A DNA stretch of 64,000 nucleotides from Channallabes apus (GCA_030522415.1 CM060131.1:7892703-7956702), one strand, 5' to 3'. Numbered from the stretch's first letter, positions 32,758 through 45,876 are shown. Notes: a model not told the origin generated them from the letters alone. Made by a program: numbers and translations.

Positions 32758-33309
32758 CACTACCGTTCAAAAGTTTTAGAACACTTGCAGATTTCTTTGT
32801 TTTTGTTTAGTGATTTATTTTCTACATTCTATAACAATATTGGGGATTTCAAAACTATAAAATAACACATATGGAATTAGGTAATTACGTAACAACAACA
32901 AAAACAACAGTTAGTTGTTATTTTAAGACACAGAGGTCGGCCTTTCTGTAATAGTTCTTGCAAGAACAGTATTGTCAAGTGCATTTGCAAAATCCGTCAA
33001 GCACCATAAGGAAACTGTCTCTCATGAAGACCGTCCCAGGAGGACGAGACCAAAACCTACCTCTGCTGCAGACGAGAAGTTCATTTAGAGTTATCAGCCT
33101 GAAAAATGACCAATTAACAGCACCTCAGATTAGAGGCGTTATGAAGTCTTTACAGAGCAGAAGTAGCAGAAACATCTCAATATCAACTGTTCAAAGGAGA
33201 TTCATGCATTCTTTGGACGCCTTCAGCAAAACTTTACAATGTAGAAAGAAATAAAAATCAGGAGCCATCATGGAGTTAGAAAGTGTTCTAAAACTTTTGA
33301 ACAGTAGTG
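32758..33309 (+). mobile_element. internally deleted Tc1-like element
   Basis: Inverted ends CACTACCGTTCAAAAGTTTT (32758) and, in reverse complement, CACTACTGTTCAAAAGTTTT (33309). TA precedes the left end. Inside, 32958-33254 keeps a damaged N-terminal transposase half, including LTAPQIRGVMKSLQS and ISISTVQRRF (second HTH). The catalytic half is deleted. The related fossil is at 16285-16945. Confidence 0.85.
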
Positions 33310-33315
33310 CATATA

Positions 33316-34695
33316 CAGGTCCTTCTAAAACAATTAGCATATTGTGATAAAGTTCATTATTTTCTGTAATGTACTGATAAACATTAGACTTTCATATATT
33401 TTAGATTCATTACTCACAACTGAAGTAGTTCAAGCCTTTTATTGTTTTAATATTGATGATTGTGGCATACAGCTCATGAAAATCCCAAATCCCTATCTCA
33501 AAAAATTAGCATATCATGAGAAGGTTCTCTAAACGAGCTATTAAACTAATCATCTGAATCAACTAATTAACTCTAAACACCTGCAAAAGATTCCTGAGGC
33601 TTTTAAAAACTCCCAGCCTGGTTCATTACTCAAAACTGCAATCATGGGTAAGACTGCCGACCTGACTGCTGTCCAGAAGGCCATCATTCACACCCTCAAG
33701 CAAGAGGGTAAGACACAGAAAGACATTTCTGAACGAATAGGCTGTTCCCAGAGTGCTGTATCAAGGCACCTCAGTGGGAAGTCTGTGGGAAGGAAAAAGT
33801 GTGGCAGAAAACGCTGCATAACGAGAAGAGGTGACCGGGCCCTGAGGAAGATTGTGGAGAAGGACCGATTCCAGACCTTGGGGGACCTGCGGAAGCAGTG
33901 GACTGAGTCTGGAGTAGAAACATCCAGAGCCACCGTGTACAGGCGTGTGCAGGAAATGGGCTACAGGTTGCAAATTTTGCATGTCATTCGGAAATCAAGG
34001 TGCCAGAGTCTGGAGAAAGACTGGGGAGAGGGAAATGCCAAAATGCCTGAAGTCCAGTGTCAAGTACACAGTCAGTGATGGTCTGGGGTGCCATGTCAGC
34101 TGCTGGTGTTGGTCCACTGTGTTTTATCAAGGGCAGGGTCAATGCAGCTAGCTATCAGGAGATTTTGGAGCACTCCATGCTTCCATCTGCTGTAAAGCTT
34201 TATGGAGATGAAGATTTCATTTTTCAGCACGACCTGGCACCTGCTCACAGTGCCAAAACCACTGGTAAATGGTTTACTGACCATGGTATTACTGTGCTCA
34301 ATTGGCCTGCCAACTCTCCTGACCTGAACCCCATAGAGAATCTGTGGGATATTGTGAAGAGAAAGTTGAGAGACACAAGACACAAGAATCTGCAAAAGGA
34401 TTCCCGACCAAGTATTGAGTGCAGAACTGAACATAATTATTTGAAGGTTGACTTTTTTTGTATTAAAAACACTTTTATTTTATTGGTCGGATGAAATATG
34501 CTAATTTTTTGAGATAGGGATTTTGGGCTTTTCATGAGCTGTATGCCACAATCATCAATATTAAAACAATAAAAGGCTTGAACTACTTCAGTTGTGTGTA
34601 ATGAATCTAAAATATATGAAAGTCTAATGTTTATCAGTACATTACAGAAAATAATGAACTTTATCACAATATGCTAATTTTTTGAGAAGGACCTG
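33316..34695 (+). mobile_element. Tc1-like transposon with about 200-bp terminal inverted repeats
   Basis: Starts CAGGTCCTTCTAAAACAATTAGC and ends with its inverse (GAGAAGGACCTG). TA target duplication at 33314-33315 and 34696-34697. The inverted repeats match over about 200 bp (to about 33515 and from 34495), unusually long for Tc1-type elements and well preserved, so the copy is fairly young. 1380 bp in total. It sits six bases from the deleted Tc1 element on its left. Confidence 0.92.
33644..34494 (+). pseudogene. Tc1-like transposase, broken
   Basis: Frame 33644-33980 starts MGKTADLTAVQKAIIHTLKQ, a first HTH (KDISERIGCSQSAVSRHL), then the linker and second HTH (ATVYRRVQEMGYR). The reading then jumps to KFCMSFGNQGARVWRK in another frame (from about 33972). 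The piece that should hold the SDES catalytic aspartate is deleted. After a further shift, 34070-34494 holds WGAMSAAGVGPLCF, the second aspartate in FQHDLAPAHSAKTT and the third acid in SPDLNPIENLW. With the first catalytic acid gone and two frame breaks it cannot be active. Confidence 0.85.
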
Positions 34696-34879
34696 TATAT
34701 TTTTGATCCTGTATGTATAATTTTTTACCTTGTGTTGCTACCAGAAAACAATAAAATTAAATATAATAAAACTTGTGCTCTAAATTCTTTTAATTGAAGA
34801 TATCTGTTGTGCAATCATTATTCAAGTTATTAATAGTTTATTATTGCCATGGCATTCATGCTTATAAGCCACCTAACAC

Positions 34880-35150
34880 GCTGTATAAATGCAGATCATT
34901 TCCTGCTATCTGTTTCACCCAGATGAGGATGGGTTCCCTGTTGAGTCTGGTTCCTCTCAAGGTTTCTTCTTATTACCGTCTCAGGGAGTTTTTCCTTGCC
35001 ACTGTCGCTTGCTCACCAGGGACAATCTGACCATTTTGATTCATACAAATTCACATTCCATACAAACTTAAATAATTCTTTTGATTGTGTAAAGCTGCTT
35101 TGAGACAATTACAATTGTTAAAAGCGCTATACAAATAAATGGAATTGAAT
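34880..35150 (+). mobile_element. dispersed SINE-like repeat
   Basis: GAGGATGGGTTCCCTGTTGA, CTGGTTCCTCTCAAGGTTTC, CAGGGAGTTTTTCCTTGCCA and GTAAAGCTGCTTTGAGACAA, ending AAAGCGCTATACAAATAAA then TGGAATTGAAT, are recognisable blocks of a retroposon-type repeat common in otophysan fish. No head promoter is preserved. A relative in inverse orientation is at 62165-62525. Confidence 0.7.
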
Positions 35151-35159
35151 ATTTAAATG

Positions 35160-36100
35160 TCTGTCTCCAACTGTATACCTTCTGTAGCACAGCCTTATAC
35201 AAGCACTTAGGTTTTGAAGGTCAACAACTCAACAAACAGTTACGTGTTTTTGTATTCTAATATAAAACTCTACCAGATGGCTTAGTAATTATTTGGTGCA
35301 GGGAATATATCTAAATCTAATTCGAGAATTTACTTCCCATAGTAGCAATGACATGATGCCATGTTATCGAGGACATTTTTGGTATTCATCCAAAAAGAAA
35401 TCACTGCTACCTTACATTCCAATGAGGGTGACACTGTTATGGACAGAATTATCAACAGATGTAGATAACAAGTACACATTTAAAAAACAAACAAAGCCAG
35501 CTGAAACAGAGGTGAGTTTTGACAGAACATATGCTAGTATTTGCATGGTTTTGCCAATAGGAGACAAGTATGGGTGAAGTTTCCGTAGCTCAAATCTGCT
35601 TTAATGAAGATGAAAAAATTACTGACTGTCAGTGCACATTCAAAGCTGTACAGCACAGTAATTTGTTAGCTGTTTTTACTTTACACCAAGTTTGCATATA
35701 CCATGGACTGGAACTACCGAAAGACCAACAACATAAAAGTTATACCACAAAAGTTAACGTCCGTTTTCTATTCTTCTTTTGTGTTTAATTTCGCCTCACA
35801 AACCAAGTAGGTGCTTGTAAATACTGTGAAAAGTTCTTAAACCTGTCCGATCTTGACTATGTGCACAACATGTGATCCATAAAAACATGGTTTGACAAGG
35901 TTGGTGTGGGAAGAGTCAATGTCCTTGCACAGAGCTCTGACCACTCAATACTTCCTCAATTGTCCTTGAAAGGGTAAATCCCACAGCCACACTCCAGAGA
36001 ACAAACACAACCTTCTCTAAACAGGAGGTTATTATAACAGCACATTGTGACTGTCAGGTTGTGCATGCCCAGAAATCCACACAACTGTACAGTACAAAAT
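35160..36100. other. non-coding, nothing recognised
   Basis: Holds two chance frames (94 aa at 35293, 72 aa at 35570) with no recognisable domain and no splice context I would trust. Confidence 0.5.
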
Positions 36101-36108
36101 ATTAACAC

Positions 36109-36119
36109 AAGATGGCGCC
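36109..36119 (+). promoter_or_regulatory. YY1-like promoter motif
   Basis: AAGATGGCGCC matches the YY1 core (AAGATGGCGGC). Such sites often sit just downstream of CpG-type start sites. It marks 36.1-36.5 kb as a promoter region together with the motif at 36468. Confidence 0.4.
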
Positions 36120-36467
36120 GTTACGTTGTATGTCGTTTGCTTAAATGTAACAAATGGAGCTCGTGCATTTTGACTGTTGGTGCGTCACAGGGTCTATCGC
36201 TTTGCGTTTGTCACTAGCAATATGCTAACGAGTTGAACAAGAAAATTATCTCTGTTTACGACCTCCAGTTTGTTTGCGACATGTAATTTTAAATATTACT
36301 GTGATGTGAATATTGTGTGATGTAAAACTGTGCGCAAAAAAATTTGTGCGCGTCAACAAGTTTACTTGGCCAAGAGTAAGGCTGTAGGCGCGGGTTGATG
36401 ACGCGTATGCTTACTCAATGAACTACAAAACACATCCGGTTTGTCTTTCTTCCGCGCTGAAATCTTC

Positions 36468-36481
36468 CTGGGATTTGTAGT
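36468..36481 (-). promoter_or_regulatory. ZNF143/THAP11-type core-promoter motif
   Basis: The minus strand reads ACTACAAATCCCAG, close to the ACTACAATTCCCAG motif bound by ZNF143 and THAP11 close to transcription start sites. It lies about 0.47 kb upstream of the GTAAGT donor that ends the proposed first exon of fam168a, in the most GC- and CpG-rich sequence of the neighbourhood. Confidence 0.55.
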
Positions 36482-36559
36482 CCAACTACAGCACAGTCGA
36501 ATCCACAAATTTTCCCCATATTCCCCATGTAGGTGTACATATGATATGCAGTAGTGGCT

Positions 36560-36938
36560 TCTGTTCACAGTGTAGTGTGCTGTACATTCCGAAAGGGGGC
36601 CATTTTGTATTCGAGTACAGCTCTTTCCTGGCTGTGCTGCAGCGTGTTCCTCTGTTCCCCCCCTCCCCTTTGTTCTTTCTCTCTTTCGGCATCCCCCCAT
36701 CCCCCACTACCTCTCTCTCCATCTCCTACTCTCGCCATGAGTGTGTGTATGTGTGTGTGAATGCTTCAGCGTTTCCATACCGCCTGCAAAAACAGCCACC
36801 GAATCGCTGAAGCAAAAAAAAAAAAAAAAAAAAACCTCGAGCAGGAGGAGAAAAGGCAGAGCAAGGCCAGAGGAAAGGAAAGGAACACGTCCATAACGGA
36901 GTTTTACCCACATATCAGCCTCTGTAAATTTCATATCG
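36560..36938 (+). other. fam168a: probable 5' untranslated exon 1 of fam168a (start uncertain)
   Basis: Pyrimidine-rich then purine-rich leader with an A tract (36815-36834), ending at TCG|GTAAGTCA, a textbook donor at 36939. It follows the promoter motifs above, and no other strong donor of this kind is seen before the coding exons. Its pairing with the exon at 54550 is inferred: FAM168A genes have a distant non-coding first exon and a long first intron. The left border is only an estimate. Alternative: the first exon of another transcript. Confidence 0.45.
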
Positions 36939-37236
36939 GTAAGTCAACTCGTCCATGTTAGTCTCTATCATATTCTTTAATGTCAACAGCCTGTATTAAC
37001 TGTTCAAATGAGAAATGGTACAGTGTGTTCGTTTGTTGTTGTTGTTGAAAAGGTTCAATGTTTGGAAGAGAACTTGGCGAAATCTTATAAACAACCATCA
37101 ACCCAGTTGCTCCTCACGAGTGATTTTTAATATATTGTATTTGTTTGTGTGTTGAGTTTGTTTTTTTAATACAATAAGAAGAGAAAGATGCATGTGCGTA
37201 TTGTTAAAGGATGTAGAAAGAGAGGGAGAATGAAAG

Positions 37237-37259
37237 AGAGAGAGAGAGAGAGAGAGAGC
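37237..37259. repeat. (GA)n microsatellite
   Basis: Short uninterrupted GA run in intron 1. A T tract (37347-37360) and (GT)n follow within 130 bp. Confidence 0.9.
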
Positions 37260-39284
37260 ATGGCCACTTGTCTCCATCTGCCTGTCATGCATTTCTCCAC
37301 AGAACAGAGGAAAGAGGCAGAGGGATTCAAAATGGTGCTGGGACTTTTTTTTTTTTTTCAGCCTGTGTGTGTGTGTGTTCATTGTGAAAATCATTGTGTC
37401 CATTATGGCACATGGTGCAGAATTTTCAGGGTTAGTTAAGAGAGCAACAATCAGATATATATATTTATTTTTCTTTACTGCAGATCGTATTTAAACCTTG
37501 AGGAAAGCTCAGCATCTTTTGTACATTTTTGTTAAATGCAAAATTATGGTGAATTTTAAAGATGGCCTATTTGAATGTCAGATCCATTCTTATTTGTTCC
37601 CATGTTGACTCCTTTAAGCCTAACAGGTGATGAAATGTTGCTATTTTGATATATCAGTATTGACATTGCGATAAATTACTTCACACACATCTTGAGATTG
37701 CTCAATGATCCTTTTTTTTGCTGATCAATTCATTTGTAACTCACAACACCAATAGGTAACTATGTTGTAATTATTGTTATTGCACCTTATTTCATTAAAT
37801 TTAATGTATTATGGCAAAACATCTTTTTTCATAATAATAAAAGTAAATCTTGTAGTCAGTGATTGTTGCATTTAGCTTGCACTTTGCATACCTATAAAAG
37901 CATAATGTATACTAGCTTAATTACAATGTTTCTCCCACTTCTAACATTTGTGCAGATGTAAATTGAGGTAGTCATGCTGTAGCAGTGCATATTATAATCC
38001 AACTTTTGCTTTAAATAGAAGGCATTTATGAAACTTGTATCATTTGTTGTATTAGCTGGTCCAATGTTCTCCTGTGTAGGTGTTTATTAGCGTTGCATGA
38101 TTTATTTTAAAAGAAAAAGTCGACACATTGTGATTTAAACTCCAATGCTTAACTACTAAATGTACCATTTACTATTCACATATATTTATCCAGCAAAATA
38201 ATGTAAATTAATAATATCATGTATTATAATAATATATCAATTATTAAAGAAAAATAAACAAATACTTAAATTATTGACTCCAAACTCCAAATAAATTCCA
38301 GACTATGGGTATATTTCCTTTAATGAATTGCAGACTTTCAACATTTCATTGCAACAAATTGTAATTTAGATTTTTGTACCAATGATTGTGCAGCATGTGT
38401 AGTTACTTGTTTTGGTCATTTATTTTCCACTTACCTAATATCATATTAAAAACTGGTCATTTTGTAGCTACTTCTCAGGTAGCTCTCTTTTTTTTTGTTT
38501 ACTTGTATTGTTGTATGATGCATTAACTATTTAGATATCAGGAAATTAGTTTCATTTATCTGCAAACTTAATTTAAATCTCATAATCTATAAGTATGCCA
38601 TGATTGTGCAAGTTTTACCGTAGTGATATTCTTTGTATTCATTGATCCACAGTTCACATTTTAACTGTGTTGGAATTAAATCTGGTGCAATCATCTGTAT
38701 TAGTTGAATTATAGTATGAAAAGGAAGATTGTCCATGTGTCGACTGGATTAATTTAAACTTGTATAGGTGTGAATTTAACACCACAGGTGATCTTTCTGT
38801 GCTAATGCTAATCTAAGTTGGGGGTTTTCTGCTTTTAGATAGTAAATTGGGATAGATTTTATGTTCATTAAGTGACTAAAATTTACAGCTTCCCATTTCA
38901 GCGAATAGTCTAATAATTGGGGCAATACAAAATCAATACTAATGCCGTTGATATGAACTTTTAATTATATGCCTATATGTTTTAGGCAAAGTTAAGAAAT
39001 GGCCATCAAACAAGTAGCCATATGTATAGCATGTAAAATTAGTACACTGCCATAGTAAATCTTGTTCCCATGTCTCACTTGATTCGATCACAAGGGGAAA
39101 GCCAAGATGCCTAGTCTTTCATGCCGGATTGCATGGTTTCTCACCTGTAGCCAAGACTATGCAACCTGTAATACTGTTCCTGTTAAAAAGTACTGTCCTA
39201 GCTAAGTACAACGATTAGCCATAACTTGAAAGCCACAAAACATTAACACTGATTATCAGTTATATAGCATTAAACTGGTGACAT

Positions 39285-39650
39285 GATTTACCCAAGGATC
39301 ACCCATACCCGCAGGGATGAAAGGCGAGCCCATCTGGTACAATCCCACAGAAAAGCCAATGCAGCACAAACTGCCAAAAAAAAGTCAACGCTGGCCACGT
39401 TGACTTTCTGGCCAGAAAGGCACCAGCAGGCAAAGAGCCCAAGGCCACGGCCAGACCTCCAAACTCCACAGATCCCAATTTGATGGAGCCCCACTGGGAT
39501 GCACCAGAGTACCACATCCCATAGCACCCTTTTCATCCGCCGCTAACATCCATGAGCCATACACCAAAGCACACCCCCAGAGATCCTGCAGAGTTTGCCC
39601 TCAAGGGGCCAGAGCTGCCCATGTGACACAAGGAGAACCTACCCAGTACT
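39285..39650. mobile_element. unclassified dispersed repeat, GC-richer than surroundings
   Basis: GATCACCCATACCCGCAGGG, GCCCATCTGGTACAATCCCA and GATCCTGCAGAGTTTGCCC resemble a repeat seen often in fish genomes. It is clearly GC-richer than the adjacent intron. Contains an inverted CGTTGACTTTCTGGCC/CAACGCTGGCC patch near 39385. No ends defined. Confidence 0.4.
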
Positions 39651-41419
39651 TGCCTAATATTTTGCCTTATATGGTTATGTTTGTTTGATGTATATACTGA
39701 CAAACTTTTTAAATCTCTATACATTTTAAAAATCATCTGAAATGCAGCACAATTTGATCAAAAAACATTCTGAGATTATTCTAACATGTATTGTGAGTGC
39801 AATGTAGTTAAACTGCAACATGTACCTATTAAAATAAGCCAATATTTACCAATATTATATTACCATTATATTACCTGTAACAAATGTAGCCTTTTGCAGT
39901 TAGATAATTGCGCAGGTCTATATACATTTTTTTGCATTTTTTCTTTGCATACTTGAAAATGCCTGTTTTAATATTAAAAAGTAAAGTTACACAGTAATTT
40001 TTAATGAATCAGTATTGAAACCAGCTTTTTCTGAATAAGACTAGTTCATTCAGTAAAACTGGTATTATTGACATAAACAAATAGAGAATGAGGTGGCCAT
40101 TCAGTGACCAGCACCTATTTCAAGATTTTAGAACAGCAACTACGGAATAACTAGTTTTGTTACAGTTAAACTAGTTTAACAGGTTAGTTTAACCTGCTAA
40201 ACTAAAGTAACTGATATTCAAACACAACACACCATATATTATATCCGTGGTATTCTAATCTTTTGCAACCAGGGACACCTTTGTGAAATGCAAAATAAAT
40301 CTTACTGACTTGCTCAGCATGTATTAATTTCATGAATATTATTTGTTTAATTTTTTTTTTAAGTGATAGAGATTTTATTCCACCAGTAAAACAGTGAATT
40401 GTCTTTGGTGATTACACCTCTAAATATAATAACTGCAGGCAGAATGTGGTCTACTATGTGGAAAATTTGGATGCCCAATCACCAGTGATAAATGGTTTTC
40501 AGCTGACAACAGAAAAGCAGAGAACACTTTAAGTTGCCCATAGCCAGTATGCCTATCCATCATTAGACGTTTTGTTTCTTTGTAGACTTTTTCTTCATGT
40601 AAATATGAAGTGTACATCTGACACAGCTGTGATGAAAACATACTGTATGAAATAAACGTAAGTGTGTACGAGGCCAATTGCCAGTTTGCGAAGTGAAGAC
40701 TTGAACCATGTCGCATTTTATGATTGGATTACTAATTGTCAGAGATATGGTGGCATTTCCACCTTGCCACTTGTCTGTTGTTTGTGCCAAAACTGAGCAA
40801 CAGGTTTCCTCACGTCTTCCTTATACAATTTCATGACTCTCTCATATCCTCTTTTTCTTACTCCTACATTCTAGGTAGCCGGTGTGAGAAGTTATTTTAG
40901 AGAACGTCGCTCGGTTGAGCATGGCCCCAGTAGGGCAAGGACTATGCCAGTCTGCAAATGCATGTATTTTTGGATTTTGTGTGGGCAGACACTATGAATC
41001 GCTGCTTTTCTTTCTGCTGCAAAATGAAAATGTAGCTGTGTGCATACTGACCTTGCCTCAAATAGAATGATTTTTGATGCACACAAGGATCAATACAAGC
41101 ATCATTAGTATTTACAAGGAAATCGTGCTGGAGAAAATGGAGGAGAGCGAGACAAATTTGATGTGCAACCTAGTTTAAAAAAGAAAAAAATCAAGATTTA
41201 GTGGGGTACAAAAACAATTTTGGGCAGAATTTTAGAGCAGAGCTTAGGTTGAGACACTTGAGTACGAACATTTGCTCCGACTATTGTTTGAGTTCCTAAC
41301 TGTGTCTGTTTTTTTGTAAATAAGATGAAAAGTGAAACTCATTCATTTGTTGTCATGATGAAAATAAAAAAATTCAGATTCTCTAAATATTAGATAAATA
41401 CATAAATTGCGGCACTGTT

Positions 41420-42110
41420 GGGAGTGTTATTGAAGGTTGCTTTGATAAGATTCTTCAGCTCGTCATTGTTGGGTTGGGTGTTTATCTTCCTCTTGACAAT
41501 ACCTCATATATTCTCCATGGGTCAGGTCAGGAGAGTTGGCTAGTCAATCACGTTCAGGAATATCATGATCAGCACACCTCTTAGTGGTGGTGGTGGTGGT
41601 AGTTTTGGCCCTGTGTGCAGGTGCAAAGTTGGAAATTGGTATTTCCATAAAGCTTGCCAGCAGACAGAAACATAAAGTGCTCTTGGTAAGTGGCTGTTTT
41701 GACTTGATAAAACACAGACGTCTGGTACCCCAGATCATCATATCATCACAGACTATGAAACCCTCACTTAACGTAATTTGGCTTCTGTACATTTCCGCCC
41801 TTCCTTCTGACTCTGGGACCTTGATTCCCAAATATTTTCATTTGAAAAGAGGATTTTAGACCACTGAGTAACAGTCCAGGTCTTTTTTTTTTTTCTCTCC
41901 TTTTTTTCAAGTTTCTGAAATTGCTTGTCTCATATGTCGCTTGATACTAGGAATGCAACAGCACTTTTCCTTGTGGTGCCTGTGCATGGTTGCTCTTGAT
42001 GCACTGACTCCAGCCTCACTCCACTTTTTGTGAATCTCTTCCAAGTTGTTAAATCAGCTTTGTCTTCTTTATGCTGCTGTCATAGGGTTAGCTCTAAAAC
42101 TCGGTTCCTG
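41420..42110 (-). pseudogene. decayed Tc1-like element, same family as 33316-34695
   Basis: Plus-strand landmarks in order: CAGGAGAGTTGGCTAGTCAA, CCATAAAGCTTGCCAGCAGA, TTTGACTTGATAAAACACAG, GACTCTGGGACCTTGATTCCC, TTTTAGACCACTGAGTAACAGTCCAG and CTCTTGATGCACTGACTCCAGCC. They are the reverse complement of a Tc1 transposase gene (catalytic half first, HTH half last). Many indels and a (GGT)n interruption at 41584. No open frame. Confidence 0.75.
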
Positions 42111-44104
42111 TATACAGCTTTTTAAACAGGAACATAATTTTTATTTTTTTGTGTTTTCAGTTAAATTTGGCATGTTCAACTAAAAATATGTGAGCACCTG
42201 AGCCCAGTGGTAGTGTGTCATAAACTGTTGTGTAAGATTTCCCAAGAATAACATTCAAGAGCATCATATTGAGCGGTAGAGAAGGGGAATTGTGAATAAA
42301 TGCCCACATGACCAAAATTTCTAAAATGAACCTGGTCAGCCACCTTGATGGCAAATTCAAAATGCATGCAAAACTAAAATGAGGAAACAAAACACCAAGA
42401 ACAAGCCATGTTTTTATGACTATTCACTTGTGGAAAGGGCCTTTGTGTAAGATGGGGGGATTCCTAATAAACGCATATTCTTAAATGACTCAGAGACTTC
42501 ACTCCTCCTACTTGAGATTCAAAACACGTTCATAGGCCCAAATATGGCTTCCAGACACACATATGGACTAAAGGACTGTCAAATTTACATTTATGAATAA
42601 TGACTTTCTGTGGTCTTTTGAGCTGGAAAATGTAATATCAAAAGAGCTTGGCAAATTTCATGTTTGAAAAATAATTTCAGCTTTAAGCTTTAGCTCTATT
42701 GGAAGGGTTTAAAAGGCTTGTGGGGGGAGGATTGTGTATCTATTGTTCGTTCACTCTCTGGAGTATGAGTGATTTCAGTGCACCACTCAGGCCCTGAGGC
42801 AGTACACATACACATGCACTTACTACACGTTCTTGATGGCTCCTGCTGGTACGTGGGCTGCGCATGAGACAGAATTAGCATGTCCACCAGCTGCCTGTTC
42901 ATCTGCGAGTGAGCGTATGAGTGTTTTCCAGAGGCGCTAATGAGAAGCCGAGGATTCTGGTGTTAACATAAAAGGTCAGATGGGTGAAACTACTGGGTTT
43001 GAACTTTTAGCATGATCACACTGTATCATGTGGAGGTTGTGTGAACGATTGAAGTAACATCATTATCGCTGCACACCATTCTTAAGCTTGTTGGGGTAAC
43101 TGTATATATGTTAACTGCAATGACTAAAATTTAATTCTTGAATGCATAGATTAGTCATGTTCATCTTTGTAGAGTAACCTTGTTCACGCTAATTAAACTT
43201 TGGTTTTATGTATAATTTATTGCAGTTAAATTAGTTGTGATTTTAAATACATTAAAAATACATTGTCTTCAAGACATAAAATCTTTAAATTAGCATATTC
43301 TTGTTTGATAGAATTTTATCACTTTGTCATCACCAAATGGTGTGTGTATCTGTGTGTAGAGGGACACACATGGTTTATCATCACATAAAAATAATATTTA
43401 AGATGCATTGAGGTTATAATGGTGATTACTGTTATGAAGTGACATTGATGGCATTGTAATAATGGGAACGGTGGAATTCTAGTGAATGATGATGTGGTAG
43501 TCATGTTGGCACTTGTATAATTAGGGAGGATAGATTTACATTAACATTTACATAATTTGGCTGCAGTCATGGTCAGGCCTAAGCAGCCTAAACATTTTTA
43601 GCTTACAAAAAAAACCTACATTTTATTCAAACCAACAGCTAATATTATTTACTTAAAGAATGAAGTCATTGTGGATTTATGGTAAGATGTGGGATGGAAT
43701 TACGTTATGTTGTGTTAGGTTACAGTGGGTTCATGGATCGGAATATGCATGGGTAAGTGCATCAGCTCTGTCATGAATGACGTCAATATCAGACCCAATA
43801 CCAATATAGGATTGAATCAGGCCCATCTCTGGAGGATCTGAGGATGGAGAGATTTTAGGGAGGGTTTAGTGAGCGTAATGAATTTGATTGAGTGGTCTTG
43901 ATGGTATTAGTCCTGATGGAGAGATTGTCACGATAGGAGTGACAGTACTGGACTGAATGTGATGAGCATGAAGCAATGACCATGATGGAGTAATTGTCAT
44001 GATTTTGATGAGAGTGGAGTCATTTATGTAGATAGCTGGAGGCAGCTCATTGGACCAGAGGCTTCCTGCTGGGCTAAAGCTCTTGGCTTTTGTAGATTTT
44101 TTTT

Positions 44105-44105
<1 letters not shown>

Positions 44106-44137
<32 letters not shown>
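44106..44137. repeat. (CT)n microsatellite
   Basis: Pure CT run in intron 1. Confidence 0.92.
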
Positions 44138-44139
<2 letters not shown>

Positions 44140-45789
44140 CTGTTTAGCAAATTGATGACATGGTTTTTAAAAAGTGAAGGACGAAACAGAATGTTTAAAG
44201 ATAAATGAACATGAAATATGCATTTATTCTCTCTTAAAGAAATCGAAGGTACAAAGGTATATTATCTTTTTTTTTTTTTTTTTTTGTCAAAAGTTGCAAC
44301 ACGTGAAGCAACACGTACCCATTTATACTGTTATGCCTACAGACTTGAGTAATCGTTAATGATTAAGCATTTAAATGTAAAATGTTGTCTTTGGTCAATC
44401 ACATTAGTAGCTTATCTGTACCTTAAATTTAAGTGGACCAAATGTTTGTTGAATTCCTCTGCAATAAGCCCTAAAGAAAATGACTAAGCCTGGTCAAAAC
44501 TCTGTGCGAGTTTTTGTACAATTGTTCTGAGCACAAAGGCTCACAGAGGGCAAAGGTGCTGGAGCGCTGAAAGGCAGCCAGATTGGCCTTTTATGGGAAC
44601 CAAAAGAATAAAATACTAAAAAACAATAACTCTCTATCTCTTTCATTTTTAGATCCTGTAGGGGTGTTCAGAAAGAAAAACGGTGTATTATGTCATTTCG
44701 AGAGGCTTAATTAAGTCTCTCAACGTTCTGCTCTGTTAAGTCAGTGTGTTGTGCGTGTATATGCTGTTAGATTAAGGTTCATTTGTTTTCAGGTTTTGTT
44801 TGTCTTTGCACTTCTATTTGAACAGGTTTGTCCTTTGCTGTAGTCATGCGTAAAAGCTGAATGCCATTCTGACTGGGTGATGAGGCAAAAAAAATTATAG
44901 TTTAAAGCCACTTAAATATGTCATTTGTAAGCAAGAACAATTAAGATGAGCTAGAGTGCACTTAAACTAAATTACCTATTGCAGCCAAATCACAGATGTG
45001 CTGAGATTCAGTATAATAGCAAGTTCGATATTGCTTTTATACAATCGCTGTATTTAGAAAATAATAATATTAATATTGAGTTTAATTACAGTTATAATAT
45101 GGCAGAATGTTCTCTTTATTTTTATATAATGTATTTATAGTATTATATACTGTATATTAGAGATGGGGGAGAGGAAATAGATTTAGTTATGAATTGTGAT
45201 ACCTTTGTGTGGTGACTCATGTATCGCCACACTGACTCAAATATAATTTTATTATTTAAAAAAAAAAGATTTATGTTTATAATAGAGATGATCTGGTCGA
45301 TTGGCCAGTGGCCATAATCGTCTGATTTTAATTTCGACTGCCCGTGACCGGTGTTCGGCCAATCAGCCTCAGGTATAAAACAAAGCTTCTGAGTGGCGCA
45401 TCAGCAACATATTTTTATGGCATTATCAAAAATTTAGCACGTTAAAGGCCTCCGATCTCCCCTTTTTTTTTTTCAAACCTACTCATACACACGCTTACAT
45501 AATTCTCAAAACACTATGTGTTAGAAACCCTGCGTGCCCACGTTAGAAGCCGCATGCAGCCGCATTCTCAATGTTGAGTTTTCAGAGGAGGTGTTTAAGG
45601 AGGTAAAATATCTGTTTCTTTATAATCCTAGAGTCACTCTGGGAACTAATAAAACTAATCTTATAAGAAATGGGCTATATTTAATTACTCATTAAACATT
45701 TTAACAGTTTAATTCTAATAAAAGTTTAATCAAATTAGCACCTAAGAATCATGATAATTTCGTATCGGGAGTTGACTGCAGAGTCACAT

Positions 45790-45790
<1 letters not shown>

Positions 45791-45868
<78 letters not shown>
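45791..45868. repeat. (AT)n microsatellite, about 78 bp
   Basis: Pure alternating AT run, likely unstable in length. Confidence 0.95.

Positions 45869-45876
<8 letters not shown>

Noticed and set aside
33644..34494. A functional Tc1 transposase
   Set aside because: Two frame breaks and loss of the segment with the first catalytic aspartate.
35293..35577. 94-aa plus frame as a gene upstream of fam168a
   Set aside because: No recognisable domain, ordinary AT-rich composition, no promoter or splice signals that stand out.
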